This document shows positions 14,501 to 25,362 of a stretch of 64,000 nucleotides of DNA, in pieces (within the stretch, counting starts at the first letter, position 1; every line of letters starts with the position of its first letter). A model generated the notes under the pieces. That model did not search any database and was not told where the DNA came from. It saw nothing but the letters and a program-made list of their open reading frames with translations. The stretch spans positions 100,892,797 through 100,956,796 of the forward strand of contig OX465580.1 of assembly GCA_950022655.1 (NCBI GenBank). Reading direction: 5' to 3'. The stretch comes from Alentia gelatinosa. Lineage: Eukaryota; Annelida; Polychaeta; Phyllodocida; Polynoidae. A program made the translations under genes and the position numbers.

Positions 14501-17500
14501 ATTTTGTCATGTAAACAGTTATCAAGAGTCGATTCCATAGGGGAATAACATTTATTCTATATGTGTAATGACCGATCCGTTTGTTAGCAAATCCTGTAAC
14601 CTCGATATATAAGTTTATATAGTAAATGTTCAACTTGCTCAATTTGCAGAATAGATTAAGTATTTCGTGAATTATTTAACAAATGACATTATACTTTCCT
14701 CTGCCTCTACTGCGAACAGCTCTGCCATTGTAAACCACGCTCTATAGCTCTACCAACCTGTGTTTGGTTTCTTTATTGAAATGCTTTCATCATTGCCTCA
14801 GTTGCTGCAGATCGATCGATTTCTTTTTCACTCTGACATAGTCCAGTCTCGGGCCACTAACAGAGAAACACCAGGCACCAGGCTGGAGGGCCACTCCCAC
14901 AGAATAAAAAAATAGACACCCCCTTACGCCGGATGCATTGCCCTCTTTGTGCTTCATTGATGACATTCAGAGGGCATTAGCTGCCACCCTCGCCCCGAGG
15001 CTGACACGGCTGCAGTCTCTGGGCTGCTTTCTCTGTCTAATACGGTTAGAGTTGGTCCGTGCTGACCGTTTCTATACAGCAGGCACTAAGTTGTAGGAAC
15101 ACAGACTACAGACGTACCAGGGGACGGACCTCGAGAATAGCCATTGGAAGTTTAGGTTAAGTCTCTAAAGTACCATGTCGAGTGAGCTGTGGCTCTTCAC
15201 ATTGTATTATGACAAATTAAGAGGCAGGTGCCCTTGTCAGTCATTGCATGTCCAATTTTATCAATCAAAAAGTTTCCAAGCAACATGAAAAGGAAAATAA
15301 TGGGAAAGGAACTACAATTATCTAAATATCAAGCAACTCCATGTGGATTTTTTACAAGCAGAAAAATATGTCTGGTTTGATATAGCTTTAGATAAAATAA
15401 GATTAAATTCGGTAAATAGCACTTTAGTACATAGATCTAAGGTCCTGACTATTCGCCTTTACATTCCCATCCCCTTAACAATAACCTTTGATGGGATCTT
15501 CACCAGGGCATCCAAAAACCAGTATGAACTCTTCCCATTACAATACATGCCGTCCAAGAAGCATCGCTTGTCTATATAGACTAACAATTTAGTAACTATG
15601 ACCAGCATCTTCATGAACCTACCTGCTAAGTCTATTAACCTATGCAGTATGATCACAGAACTGCTTGGAAATCTTACTGTCTTTACTAATTATCTGAATC
15701 AAGTCCATTGGCAATAATCATAACGTATACTTCTTTCCTCCACGTGACAAATCTGCTTGCCCCTGTCTTTAACAGTATTTGGAGGTAGTGTAAACCCAGA
15801 CCTTGTGTGTTTCCAGCATTAAAACGAGTTGCCCTCTCTCTGATCCCAAGGTCACGTTAAGGCAGACATGTTTCTCCTGTATACTTGTAGGGTTTTGGCT
15901 CCCGCAGGAGACTGGAGAAAAAGTTTCACTAGGACTGACCGTTCTTCTGGCCTTCTATGTGCTTAGCCTCAGTCTATCGGCGCGAATTCCAGAGACTTCG
16001 GAATATGTGCCCCTCCTAGGTACTGTGACCAAGAATAAACGCAGATTTTCAGTCCCGACCAGTGACATGAAAAACATGCCCCCTCCCCTTATGAGCAATA
16101 ATCTCCTTCATCCTCCAACAATCAGGCCTCCTAATACCTCTATGGACAAGAGCAGCCACCTTGTGGGGAGAACGTGGTGCCATGGATGCGTCAATGCCTC
16201 CTCAACCAAACTCGGTGCTGAGAAAAGACGATAGAGTAAAAGCAAAGGTGTTCTGTTCACATCCCTGGCTCGATGCTGCTTTGAAACACAATCCGCCCCA
16301 TGTGTTTGCCTTTTCTAGGTTTCTGGATTCCCCGTGACACCGGCGAAAAGGTTTCTCTCGGACTGACAGTGCTTTTGGCCTTCCAACTGTTGGGGCTAAG
16401 CCTCTCAGAACGCATTCCGGAGACGTCAGAATATGTTCCTCTCATAGGTATACTCTCTCTAACCACACATACTGCCACCGCAACCACCACCACCACTACC
16501 ATCATATAGCGGTCGGTTTTCAGAATATGAAGTAGGACAATTGATAACAGCATAGACGTTTTAACCTGAACACAAGGTCTATTATGCATAGATTTCGAAC
16601 TAGTCGTTTGATATTGAAAGGGGTTTAAATATATGAACATAACTACAGTCATGACTATGTTCAAGAGAGAAAAGGTTGCATTAATAAGTGGCGATTATTG
16701 GGGATAGTTGATCGAAGTGGACTCACAAAAGTATTAGACACAAGTTCCTGTCTGTATTCAAAATTGTGTGTTCCATAGTGTGGCCTAGATATAGATTCAC
16801 AGGCTAGGGAATATAGTGAATGTATTAATTTTGGGCCTTGATTAACGGTTAAAATAGAGACCTTGAAAATAAGAATTGTCCTACCTCACTTTCTGAAAAA
16901 CCGCATAGGTGTGACGTAGTGGAGCTGTCGGCACTTTTCTCCAACATTGCCGCTATTCTTACAGTTAGTACATAGAATCAATATTGTCGTAGCTGCTGCA
17001 ATTTGTTTTCTTTACACTATTGTCCTTTTCTTCTGTTTCGGTTGGATGATGTATTCCTTTTCCTGAGCGAAAAGCAGTTTTCCATGTGTTTTATATAAAA
17101 AGCTTCATATATGGTCTGATGGGTTTGTTTTTTTCATTTTCGTGTAATTGCAGGGTTCTGGTTGCCCGGGGAAACGGGCGAGAAGGTCTCGCTTGGCCTC
17201 ACCGTCCTTTTGGCATTCTATTTGTTGAACCTCAGTCTTTCCGAGCATATACCAGAGACCTCGGACTATGTACCACTCATAGGTAGAACCGCCATGCCAT
17301 AATCCGCATTATTCACTCACTTCTCTCATTGGTAATGGCAGCGCTCTATAACAGGCCTGCAGACCGCAATGACTACTTTGTCATCCTTTAATTTTTAGTC
17401 TTAAGACACGGTGGATGTTATTCCATCAGCCCCTTAAACACTGTTTCCTTTTTTGTGGGATTTTACAAGTATATGTAAAATTTTCGAAAGTTTAATGAAT

Positions 17501-19590
17501 GTATTTAAATTGGGATTGCTCCTCTATGAAATGTAATATTCGCCTGGGCATTTGTCAATAGGCAATTGCGATCGCAAGCTACTTGCGTGATGAGGACAAC
17601 ATATCCCGCCCTCTCTCGATATTGCCTAAAATGATGACATAAATATCAATTTTGAACATCCCCTTTCAACCAAATATTATAAGACGGGTGCATCTAGCAC
17701 GAGTTCCAGCTGCGTTTAAAGCTTACTCATATTGACTCCGGTGATGGTTTTAGAAGGTTTCAATTAAGAAAATTTACTTTGATTCAGCAGGGAAATTCTG
17801 TTCGTATTTTCCTTTTTTGTATTTGGCCTACACATCAAAATCTAATCCAAGCACCCGGTCTCTACGAAATTTTGTTTTGTCTCGTGATGAAATGTTAATG
17901 TTAGAAGCTATTTTCAGTAATCGTTGTCTAAAAATAGGCGGTCTGCATCAATGTGTTCCTTTGTGCGCTTTTGTATCATGTGTTCATTAGCGTAGGTTTG
18001 TTACATGATTGAACGCATTATGTCTGGCCTAATAGTAGAGACTGAATGTAATTACGCTATAGTAATATTTAACATCGTCACGGTATGTTCATCTATAATT
18101 TCCATGTATAGACTATTTATACATTTAACTGTCGTTCTTGTGACCTATCGAGATCATCTGAGAGGTAATAGGTATAAAATGAATACCTTGACTAAAAGGC
18201 CATTTCATGAGGTCGAATTGATTAGCCACAAAATCTGTCTTTTCATATTGTGCCCTTCTTTTACGGATCTGTAGCATTAGCCTTACACCCCTACTCTCAG
18301 AACGTCTAGGAGAATGATGGTGGTCGGACTGCCAGTTTATGAAACCTATTGTTATGTCTAGACCCCTTTCCTTGGACAAGAATCGAGTAGAAACACCTTT
18401 CTAGAACTGTGAACTATCCCACTCTGACGGATTGCCAACTGAACTACTTGCCACAATGAAATTATAACCGACAACTTTCCCGGCTCACAAGTTCAGGAAT
18501 CTCAATTTTTATAAAGAACCATCCTCGTACCCCCCAACCCCCACTCTCAGAGCATTTGCCTTTTGATGATGTTTTATTTATGTGACACTGTGCTTTTTGC
18601 ATTTATTCTATTTTTGGTCTATCTCTCATGCTCTAGAATGCTACGCATGTACATGTTGTTGTTGAGTAGGTATGAAACCAATGATTGTCTTGATTAGGAC
18701 TGACACAATCATATATTTTGCATACATGATTCGTCTTTAATACGAACAGTAGGTAACCTATCAGTATCAGACATTTACATCAAAGCTTATATATTCATAA
18801 TCTACGTGTTTCATATCGTAAACATAACAAAAAGCTCTTTATATATTTGAATCAATATGTCTGTATCCTTCCACTTTCATTTCAAAAGTCCTAAATCAGT
18901 TATGGAAGTACAATATATCCTCTTTGTCCGTTATCAAAACTCTGTCTTCAGCTTTGAATTAAATTGCCACTACTACCTCTTGCAGGTGTTTACCTAATGG
19001 TTATCATGATTCTGACGTCCATTTCCGTGGCCATGTGCGTCTTCGTTCTACACCTGCATCGGCTAGGCCAGCGTGCAGTGCGGGTGCCCCCCTGGCTGCA
19101 CAAGCTGGTCACTCGCTACCTGGCGCGCCTGGTGGGGATGTCTTACATCATCGATCACCGGCGGATGGAGATCGAGGCGGCCAACGGCAGTGGCAACCAT
19201 GTGTACCACGACCGCGAGGAGATCCGGCCGCTGAGGATCGAGTGCGAGGAGCTGAATGCCCGCTACAAACTGATCCAGGTGGAGGGCAGCGGTCTGTACA
19301 TCCTGGCCCGCGACGGGGAGGGCACGCCCCTGGAGAAGGACGATAAGGAGGAGATAAATGATCTTCACAAGGTGAAGGACAAAGGCAAGGTGTTGAGGGC
19401 CATGAAAGCCATCATGGTGCAGAACGAGGATGAAGAGAGTCAGAGAGTCACCAAGAACGAGTTGCTCTGGCATGACATAGCGGAGATCATTGACAGGTTT
19501 TTCTTCTGGCTATGCTTCATCACCATCACACTTTCCACGGTGTGTATCCTCGTCGTGCTTCCTCTATCCAAACCTGACCCCCTAAGGTGA
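5142..19590 (+). CDS. Nicotinic acetylcholine receptor alpha-type subunit with three alternative M2 exons
   Basis: This gene encodes a Cys-loop ligand-gated cation channel subunit of the plasma membrane. Coding exons placed by phase and splice sites are 5142-5741, 7828-7872, 8131-8240, 13853-14262, one of 15891-16019 / 16319-16447 / 17154-17282, and 18986-19590 (stop TGA), giving 632 residues with any one M2 exon. Visible features: a hydrophobic signal-like segment ([18 protein letters not shown]), a Ser-rich tract, [12 protein letters not shown], loop [10 protein letters not shown], a canonical 13-residue Cys loop (STC...FPFDDQTC), loop B GSWTYDG, vicinal cysteines YYPCCPEPF (alpha type), M1, M2 with GEK (cation-selective), M3, a long cytoplasmic loop and M4. 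The Tyr of loop C after the Cys pair is Phe. The start is uncertain: the frame is open from ATG 5142, but the signal segment lies about 80 codons in, so acceptors at 5373 or 5445 and an upstream exon are possible. Family identity is very secure; physiological ligand and partners are unknown. Confidence 0.95.
7828..7872 (+). CDS. Receptor 45-nt exon ([15 protein letters not shown]), GC donor
   Basis: Exactly 15 codons, phase 0 on both sides, preceded by ATTTCAG. This matches the well-known 45-nt third exon of nicotinic subunit genes. The downstream donor reads CAG|GCAAGT, a GC-AG intron of 258 nt. The rest of the donor matches U2-type consensus well, so the GC is probably genuine rather than an error. 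Confidence 0.92.
8131..8240 (+). CDS. Receptor 110-nt exon with loop D and loop A
   Basis: 110 nt, phase 0 to phase 2, preceded by CGTGCAG and followed by GTACGT. It encodes [14 protein letters not shown] (Trp of complementary loop D) through [10 protein letters not shown] (loop A Tyr). The 110-nt size equals the ancestral nicotinic exon 4. Confidence 0.93.
11513..11582. repeat. (TA)n microsatellite in receptor intron
   Basis: A pure run of about 33 TA dinucleotides preceded by a short GTGTGTGTGT run. It lies in the 5.6-kb receptor intron and is likely length-polymorphic. Confidence 0.95.
12077..12285 (+). mobile_element. tRNA-derived SINE in receptor intron
   Basis: The head carries an A box (AGTGGCCAAGTGGC) and an intact B box (GGTTCAAATCC, 12127-12137), the internal pol III promoter of a tRNA-like sequence. 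A non-tRNA body follows and ends near TAACAAAATATTCC. The predicted cloverleaf is imperfect and the sequence continues without a terminator, so this is a SINE of tRNA-Leu/Ser type rather than a working tRNA gene. Confidence 0.7.
13853..14262 (+). CDS. Receptor exon with Cys loop, loops B and C, and M1
   Basis: 410 nt, starting after TGCAG and ending CTT G|GTGAGT. It encodes the rest of the extracellular domain and M1. The Cys loop has 13 residues between the cysteines. Loop B GSWTYDG keeps the key Trp. Loop C has adjacent cysteines preceded by Tyr, but the following aromatic residue is Phe where Tyr is usual. M1 ends [11 protein letters not shown]. The joining codon with the M2 exons is Gly, split 1/2. 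The preceding intron of 5.6 kb contains an AT microsatellite and a tRNA-type SINE. Confidence 0.94.
15891..16019 (+). CDS. Alternative M2 pore exon A
   Basis: 129 nt, after ACTTGTAG and before GTACTG, entering in phase 1 and leaving in phase 1. It encodes [11 protein letters not shown] followed by M2 and ends YVPLL. Pore residues by the usual prime numbering: Glu -1', Lys 0', Ser 2', Thr 6', Leu 9', Tyr 12', Val 13', Ser 15', Ala 20', Arg 21'. The outer ring at 20' is neutral here, unlike in exons B and C. Frame and splice sites are intact. Confidence 0.93.
16319..16447 (+). CDS. Alternative M2 pore exon B
   Basis: 129 nt, after CTTTTCTAG and before GTATAC, in the same phases as exon A and 299 nt downstream of it. 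It encodes [11 protein letters not shown] and M2 with Gln 12', Leu 13', Gly 15', Glu 20' and Arg 21'. Gate (Leu 9') and selectivity residues are unchanged. It differs from A at about 8 of 43 residues by eye, while many codons differ silently, which points to an old duplication under purifying selection. Confidence 0.93.
17154..17282 (+). CDS. Alternative M2 pore exon C
   Basis: 129 nt, after AATTGCAG and before GTAGAA, in the same phases as A and B and 706 nt downstream of B. It encodes [11 protein letters not shown] and M2 with Tyr 12', Leu 13', Asn 15', Glu 20' and His 21'. It is intact. Because 129 is divisible by three, joining two copies would stay in frame but add a second M2, so exclusive use is expected. 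Confidence 0.93.
18986..19590 (+). CDS. Receptor terminal exon: M3, cytoplasmic loop, M4
   Basis: Starts after CTCTTGCAG with two bases completing the Gly codon and runs to TGA. It encodes M3 ([20 protein letters not shown]), a highly charged cytoplasmic loop ending in the amphipathic helix [13 protein letters not shown], then M4 and a short tail. GC content here is clearly higher than in the surrounding introns, as expected for a coding exon. No AATAAA is evident close downstream, so the 3' end is not placed. Confidence 0.94.
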
Positions 19591-22185
19591 AGCTGGCCCC
19601 CCTCGACTGCTACCACCACCACCGCCGCCCGGCTCGCCACACTCGCGGAAAGCTACTACCAGCGGCACTGGCGAGCCACATGGGGACCACTGTTAGCATC
19701 AGTCTCTATGCTGGAAACCCTTACTCTCATGGTACCAATGCGAGAGCCGAAACTTGCGTATTTGTGGGACACTGAATTGAATGTTAAATTGAAGGTGAAG
19801 GTCACTCAGTGCACTTCTAATTTGTGTGTAAGAATTATGCTGTTTGGTTCCCACAGTGTAAGAATCATGTTGATTGGTTCCCATGAATACGCAGGTTTCC
19901 TTGGTGATGCTGCGGGCGGCCTCCACAAACGGACGCATGCGCATCACGCAGTATCGCCATACACACCATCGCAAGCACCAGCGCTGCCCGCAACATCAAA
20001 CAACGACCTGCTGTTTCGTTACTGAATAAGACGCCAGGGGACGCCACTGCTTGAGTCTACTAGGAGACGCCACTTCCGCACGATTAAGTGATGGCTTCAG
20101 ATCAGAGTCATTTCTACTGAAATGAGCCTAATCTATTCCATGACCTTCAAGTGGGAGGGCAGAGGATCCAGTCCTCGCGAGTTTGTGTAGGGTAAAGGTG
20201 GTCCATCACAGATTTACATGACACCAATTGTGCCGTCAGCTGAAAGCAGTCTGGGCAAGCATAGACTATCACAAAGAAGGGGTTTTAAATGAATTTAAGC
20301 TGCATGAGAAAGGAATTTTATATCACAAAATTTGCTAATGAAAGACGGCAGGATTACGGGTCAGAATGGGCGATAAGACACCACCTCGATCTCTGTGCCT
20401 CTAGTTTGCGCAGAGAAATATACCCCTTCTTCCCTATTCTTCTCTTTATAAATCCGTGGTTTTCACAGTGCCTGGGGAGGGTACGATCAGACAGATGGGG
20501 GCAGTTCATATATACTGAGCCGTTTGCTATGCAATTGATACAATTGGGTACAACCTGACACTTCACCTATTCATGAAATATTTCTTCTCTATTTAACCCG
20601 TCTCTGTACTCGTCAGAGAACGTGCTTCCTTCATGAGGATCGCCAAGCCACGAGATACATCTTCTGTATATAATGGTTTGACATGTACAAAGAATTCATA
20701 TCATTGATCATAATTCATATTTCTGTATTATATGACTTTCCTTAGTACGTGCGGGACGCATGTAACAGCTCCCTGTGGAGTCCACTTTGTGTAATCCCTT
20801 ATATCAAGGTCATGTTACCGTGTATCCGAGCATCTTTCTCCTGTACCCAGAATAGACTCCACATTGTCACAGTATATACAAGGCGTGCAAAGGAGGAAGA
20901 GGATAAATCACAGGGGAAATGCGGTCGAATACCTTCAGACCCACGCAATAGCCTAGCATCTGTATCCACCATCATTTGAGGCAGGGATGCAAATGAAGCG
21001 TCACTAATAAAAAAAAATATGCATGAAAAAAGCTCCGAATGTCACCAATAACGGAATAGCTTATTTCCGGCCTAGCATACTGTTTACATCTCCCCTCTAA
21101 CAATAAAGTAAAGTTCGTGAGTTACACTCACCCAGTAATAGCCTATCGGCCATATCTACCATAATTTTAAATATCTAATTTTATTCCATTGATATAATTC
21201 TTCAGAAATTCGTCTTACTGCCTTAGGGGCACTTGAAACCCAAAATATCTACGTTAACAGGTTGACGGATACTCTCGCACGCCCCAATTGTATTTTTACT
21301 CCTACGTCACCGATACACGGCCATTGGCAGATTCCACCTCGATCACTCATTGTATGTACTACTCCGTTTAGTCTACCAACCACCAACTCCACATCAACCA
21401 TTTTGTTTGGGGGAAACGTGTAGATAGAATAAAATAAATGACACGAAAGAGGTTTGACTGTGATACAGAGATTTACCCTTGTCTTTGCGGAATACTCTTC
21501 CTATGTGAAGATGCCGTTTTATCAATCGAAAAGAATGAAGAAGGATAAGAGTTTTCGGGCGACTGTTAGTAATACCTTGTTATATTTTGCCATTCTTAGA
21601 TGATCTTGGACGAATCGTATTACATTATCTGTTTTTGCTAGCCTACATGTATTTCTGCTTTACCCTGCTGTAGTAGGCCAGCCTAAGCTAGTGAGAATGG
21701 GCTTCGGAGAGTGAAACATGTTTGTAGAGTATTTGTAAAAGAGGAGGATATTTGAGAATAAAGGCTTAGACAATCTATAGACCTTTTTTCATGTTATTTT
21801 AAGACTGTCTGTAGCGTTATTGAAAAAGACATAGAGTAAAAGACAGATTATAAACTAAAATTAACCTTTAGACTTTATCAATACACGTTACACAAGATGC
21901 ACCACAATAAGCTAAATATAATGTTCTTCATGCAGGACACTGAGTAGCAGACAATTTCTGAATTGTTATAGTCAAGGCTGCAAAGATCGAAAAATATTTC
22001 TTATCGGCAGTATGGTTGTACAATACATGTGATGAAATGTGATCTTCTCAGTGACGGTCACAACTGCCTGGGTGGGACGAGCATGGGGTATGATTTGTTG
22101 ATCCAATTTACGACCATTTCTGTTACTTCCACTTTTAGATACTACATTCGAAAAAAATCGTCACATCTGAGTTGGCAGTTTTGGA
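19591..22185. other. Downstream of receptor; no gene recognised
   Basis: This interval should contain the receptor 3' untranslated region. A microrepeat of GGTTCCCA(C/T) occurs twice at 19844-19884. Otherwise I see only short open frames without motifs or splice context, and no recognisable mobile element. Candidate AATAAA signals occur near 21100 and 21430 but cannot be tied to the receptor. Confidence 0.45.
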
Positions 22186-22189
22186 GTTT

Positions 22190-22470
22190 GTTTGGGTTTG
22201 TTTGTGTAGTCTAACGTCCAATATGTTCTATTAGATTTACTTTAGGTCTGATCGAATCTATGAGATGTTCAATCTAGGTAGAAATCTCACCCCTACGCAT
22301 TTACCAAGGTAAGAGTTCTTTTACTTCCCACACCACATAGACATGGTATGAGAAGGATTGGCCTTGGGTATAGCTGTAAATCTACCATTGCTGGGGGTGA
22401 AGGGGAATAGTAGCTGCAGTGGGACACAAACCCACAAAGTCTGAGTAACCACTGAGATACCTTTCCATCC
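22190..22470 (-). mobile_element. tRNA-headed SINE, copy 1
   Basis: Read on the minus strand, the head at 22470-22400 has a TATCTCAGTGGTTA A-box-like motif and a GGTTTGTGTCCCAC B-box-like motif. The body contains CATGTCTATGTGGTGTGG and ends near 22190 in a GTTT-rich tail. It aligns along most of its length with the copy at 24377-24695 and is clearly the same family. Confidence 0.65.
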
Positions 22471-22744
22471 CAGTTGCTTTGAGGTCCAGCCCCACTGACA
22501 CGATGCAAACGTCGCACTTGTTTTAGTGTGTGTGCTATAACACCAATATTTGAAGGTAGGTTAGATACACGGATTTATGAAATAATTCAAAATCATAAAT
22601 GTAATATATATATAGCCTTGAGTATGACTATACATTATCAACATTATGGGGTGCCTCATTCTCCTACTGTGATGTGGTTCTAGAATATAGGAAGTATTCC
22701 ATACATGTGCAAATGATCCATCACATATCATGAACATTTCAAGA

Positions 22745-23095
22745 TGTGAATGGGTTAGTATGTACACTGGTATAAAAGTCATGTTTGTCTACAGTATACC
22801 CCATGTACCAGTGGTGGGTCTTGTCTGGTTTGGTCTGGGAGAGGGGATTATATTCAAATACTATAGGAGGCACTCCACGCATGTGTGATGAATCTGTCGC
22901 AAATCATGAACATTTCAAGATGTGTGATGTGACGGATCCATCGCATCGCACACAATCGCACACGCATGCAAGCCTGGCCTCAGAGGAGTAATTGTGTGCG
23001 ATGCGATGGGCAGCACCGTTTTTATTACCCTCACCTGCCGATTATGACTTTTTATGGATTGCGATGAATCTGTCGCACCAGTGAGGCCAGGCATT
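22745..23095 (+). mobile_element. GATGCGATG-type element, inverted partner of 28268-28618
   Basis: About 350 bp that reappears as its reverse complement at 28268-28618. Shared landmarks are GGTGGGTCTTGTCTGG, ATACTATAGGAGGCACTCC, AATCATGAACATTTCAAGATG and the outer end CACCAGTG(A/G)GGCCAGGC. It is rich in GCGATG/CATCGC words. No coding capacity is seen. It is most likely a non-autonomous DNA element. Confidence 0.65.
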
Positions 23096-23189
23096 TAGTT
23101 ATGCTTCCATGCAAGCATATCTGTGCCTGCACCACGTGGAGGAAAGGCAACCAAGAGGGTGAATAGATTGATCATTGCTGTCCACTCCA

Positions 23190-24370
23190 GCTAGGCCAGC
23201 TGTAGTGGATGGCGGGGAGACTCTTGGAGATATATGGAGACTTTTTCTGTTAAATTATAACTTACCATATCATTGTATCCTTTCGATAGTTTCCGATACA
23301 TAATAACTGTGACAAGAGATCTTGATGGTGAGATTGTTGTACATTTATAGGATACTTTGGTAAAAGGCAACAATTTTAGACACCTATGTCAGTGTTTGTC
23401 CTCCGTGTCATAAGTTACTGAAATATATATAGCTTTACACTGTAACTCTGTTATGATCTTTGTCATCTTTTATTCAACCTTTAAGAGCTGGGACAAATAA
23501 TACAGCAATTGGTCCTAGATAGTCTGGCAGCGAGAGGGGTATACCTTACTAAATAGCGTCCAGACAATGGTTTTTTTAAATGATTCTCTATCTCCAGAAT
23601 CTTCTGATTTAAAATCTGTCGGGTGCAACACTGAAATATTTGGGCAACTCGAGTGTTTTTTATATCAATTAAAGAATATGTTTAAGAAGCCTACTCATCA
23701 TCTCCTGAGCCCTGTGGATGAAGAACACGGTGAGGTAGGCTAGTAGTAAATTAGTTATTGAATTTATAAAGTATAGGTAAAATGTAGTCTGTAAGGCTAT
23801 AGTAAGATAAGACGGGACCAGCTTACCAAGTGATAATGGTTGTTGATGTTAATATGTAATTGGTAACAAATTTAAAAGGGGGTGTTGATGGGAAGGGAAT
23901 TAAAATATTTGTGAAAATAAGACAGCCTTTGATCTTTCTTCAGGGTTGTGGGCAGCTACTAAGTCTTGTTGCCAATTTTTTCAGCACCCTGGCAATGTCT
24001 ATGGTTGTATCCTTCTGCAGGTTGTGGAGTGAAAGTTGGTCAGCATTCGCACCTGTCGACTTCAGTTCCAGATTCCAGATCCTTGTTACAAATGACAGGC
24101 GAACTGGTTGCCAATCGTGGAATATTATTAGAGGATCATTCGCTGACACTATGGTAATGTTTTTTACCTGGTTCTCCAGCTCTGCCACCGGCGATATATG
24201 AGATGCCTGGGTGCTCTGCACCTTTTCCTGTCCTGTTCTCTGCAGGTTTGACGGTGACTATTACACGTATTAACGTCGGCTCTTGTAAGGTACATTATGG
24301 GTGAGAAGACTCGCCTCGATCACGGGGCTACCTCCCCTTGTTGTAGCACCATGAAGAACTTTAGAAGGAT
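23190..24370. other. Intervening stretch, no firm feature
   Basis: Between the element ending at 23095 and the SINE at 24377 there are only short open frames. One on the minus strand (23940-24221, 93 codons) has a mildly coiled-coil-like composition and could be a relic of a retroelement first ORF, but it matches nothing I recognise. A 110-bp segment at 23073-23210 is repeated at 24690-24800. Confidence 0.4.
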
Positions 24371-24376
24371 TGTTAG

Positions 24377-24695
24377 GAGTGTTTGTTTGTTTGTTTGTTT
24401 GTTTGTTTGTTTGGGTAGTTTAACATCCAATTTGTTCAATTAGAATTACTTTGAGTTTGGCCAAATCTATGAGATGAATTCAGTAGAAATCTCACCCCTA
24501 CACATTTACTTTTACTTCCCATACCACATAGACATGGCATGAGAAGGATTGGCCTTTGATATAGCAATACATCTACCACTGCTGGGGTTGAAGGAGAAAA
24601 GTGACTGCAGTGGGACTCCAATCAACAAAGTCTGACAACCTTGGGATTACAAGTCCAGTGCTCTTTACCACTGAGCTACTCCTCACCCCAGGCAC
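24377..24695 (-). mobile_element. tRNA-headed SINE, copy 2, with (AAAC)n tail
   Basis: On the minus strand the head begins GGGGTGAGGAGTAGCTCAGT, with A box TAGCTCAGTGGT and a B-box-like GATTGGAGTCC. The body has CATGCCATGTCTATGTGG and the 3' end is a run of about eight AAAC units (GTTT at 24380-24415 on plus). This is a near full-length SINE. The same tail sequence (GGACGTTAAACTACCCAAA) recurs alone at 46810-46845. Confidence 0.75.
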
Positions 24696-24999
24696 TTTGG
24701 TTATGCTTGCGTGCAAGCATATCCTGTCTGCACCACGAGGAGGCAGGTCGACCAAGAGGGTGAACAGATTGGTAATTGCTGTCCAACCCAGCGGACCTGT
24801 TAGGAGTGTAGAGTTTGTTGCGCGCCATCGCCTCCAGTGCTCGTTTGACCCACAGGTGATAAAAGCCTGTTGTGTTGCCCACTGTCATTACCACAAATTG
24901 CTATACATGAGAATGGTGATATGTCACAATAGCTGGCGACGGAGTGTATGCCAACAGATACTCGAAGTACAGACAGACCATGTGCATGGGGGGCGTTCC

Positions 25000-25062
25000 G
25001 GGCCAAGTGCCCCTTAAGCGGGGTGTCCCCTTAAGCGGGGTGTCCCCTTAAGCGGGGTTTTC
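25000..25062. repeat. Iterated CCCCTTAAGCGGGGTGT motif, left block
   Basis: Three head-to-tail copies of a 17-bp unit containing the palindrome CCCCTTAAGCGGGG. The same unit recurs as a longer block at 26870-27066, so the two blocks look like halves of one element split by the insertion at 25363-26571. Confidence 0.75.
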
Positions 25063-25362
25063 AGGATGCCAGTGGTTATACAATAGAGAATACCTACATA
25101 AATGAAGGAAATGATGGTTATTAGGTTAAAAGGTTTATTAATAAATAAACAAATAAATATAAATTATACAATATAAATGAACATAAATGAATACAAATGT
25201 ACAAAAAATTAAAAATAAATAGATAAAAGTAGTTAAAGATGGATATGCCTTCCTTGTGAAATTTGCTCCTTTTTACACCCCCGTTCAATGTCCCCCCCCC
25301 CCCCTTCCCCCGTAGTCAGCAGCTCTATGACCGTGAGCTGCCCAGAGCCGCAACGGCTCACC

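Noticed and set aside
16257..16664. 135-codon antisense frame over M2 exon B
   Set aside because: Shadow of the conserved sense-strand exon plus a GGT-repeat; no independent support.
20808..20860. Similarity to the sequence just upstream of M2 exon A (AAGGTCA...TTTCTCCTGTA)
   Set aside because: Only short words match, with no M2 coding sequence following, so it is not a fourth M2 exon.
23940..24221. Possible retroelement first ORF on the minus strand
   Set aside because: Only 93 codons with a weak coiled-coil flavour and no zinc-knuckle or other motif; left unassigned.
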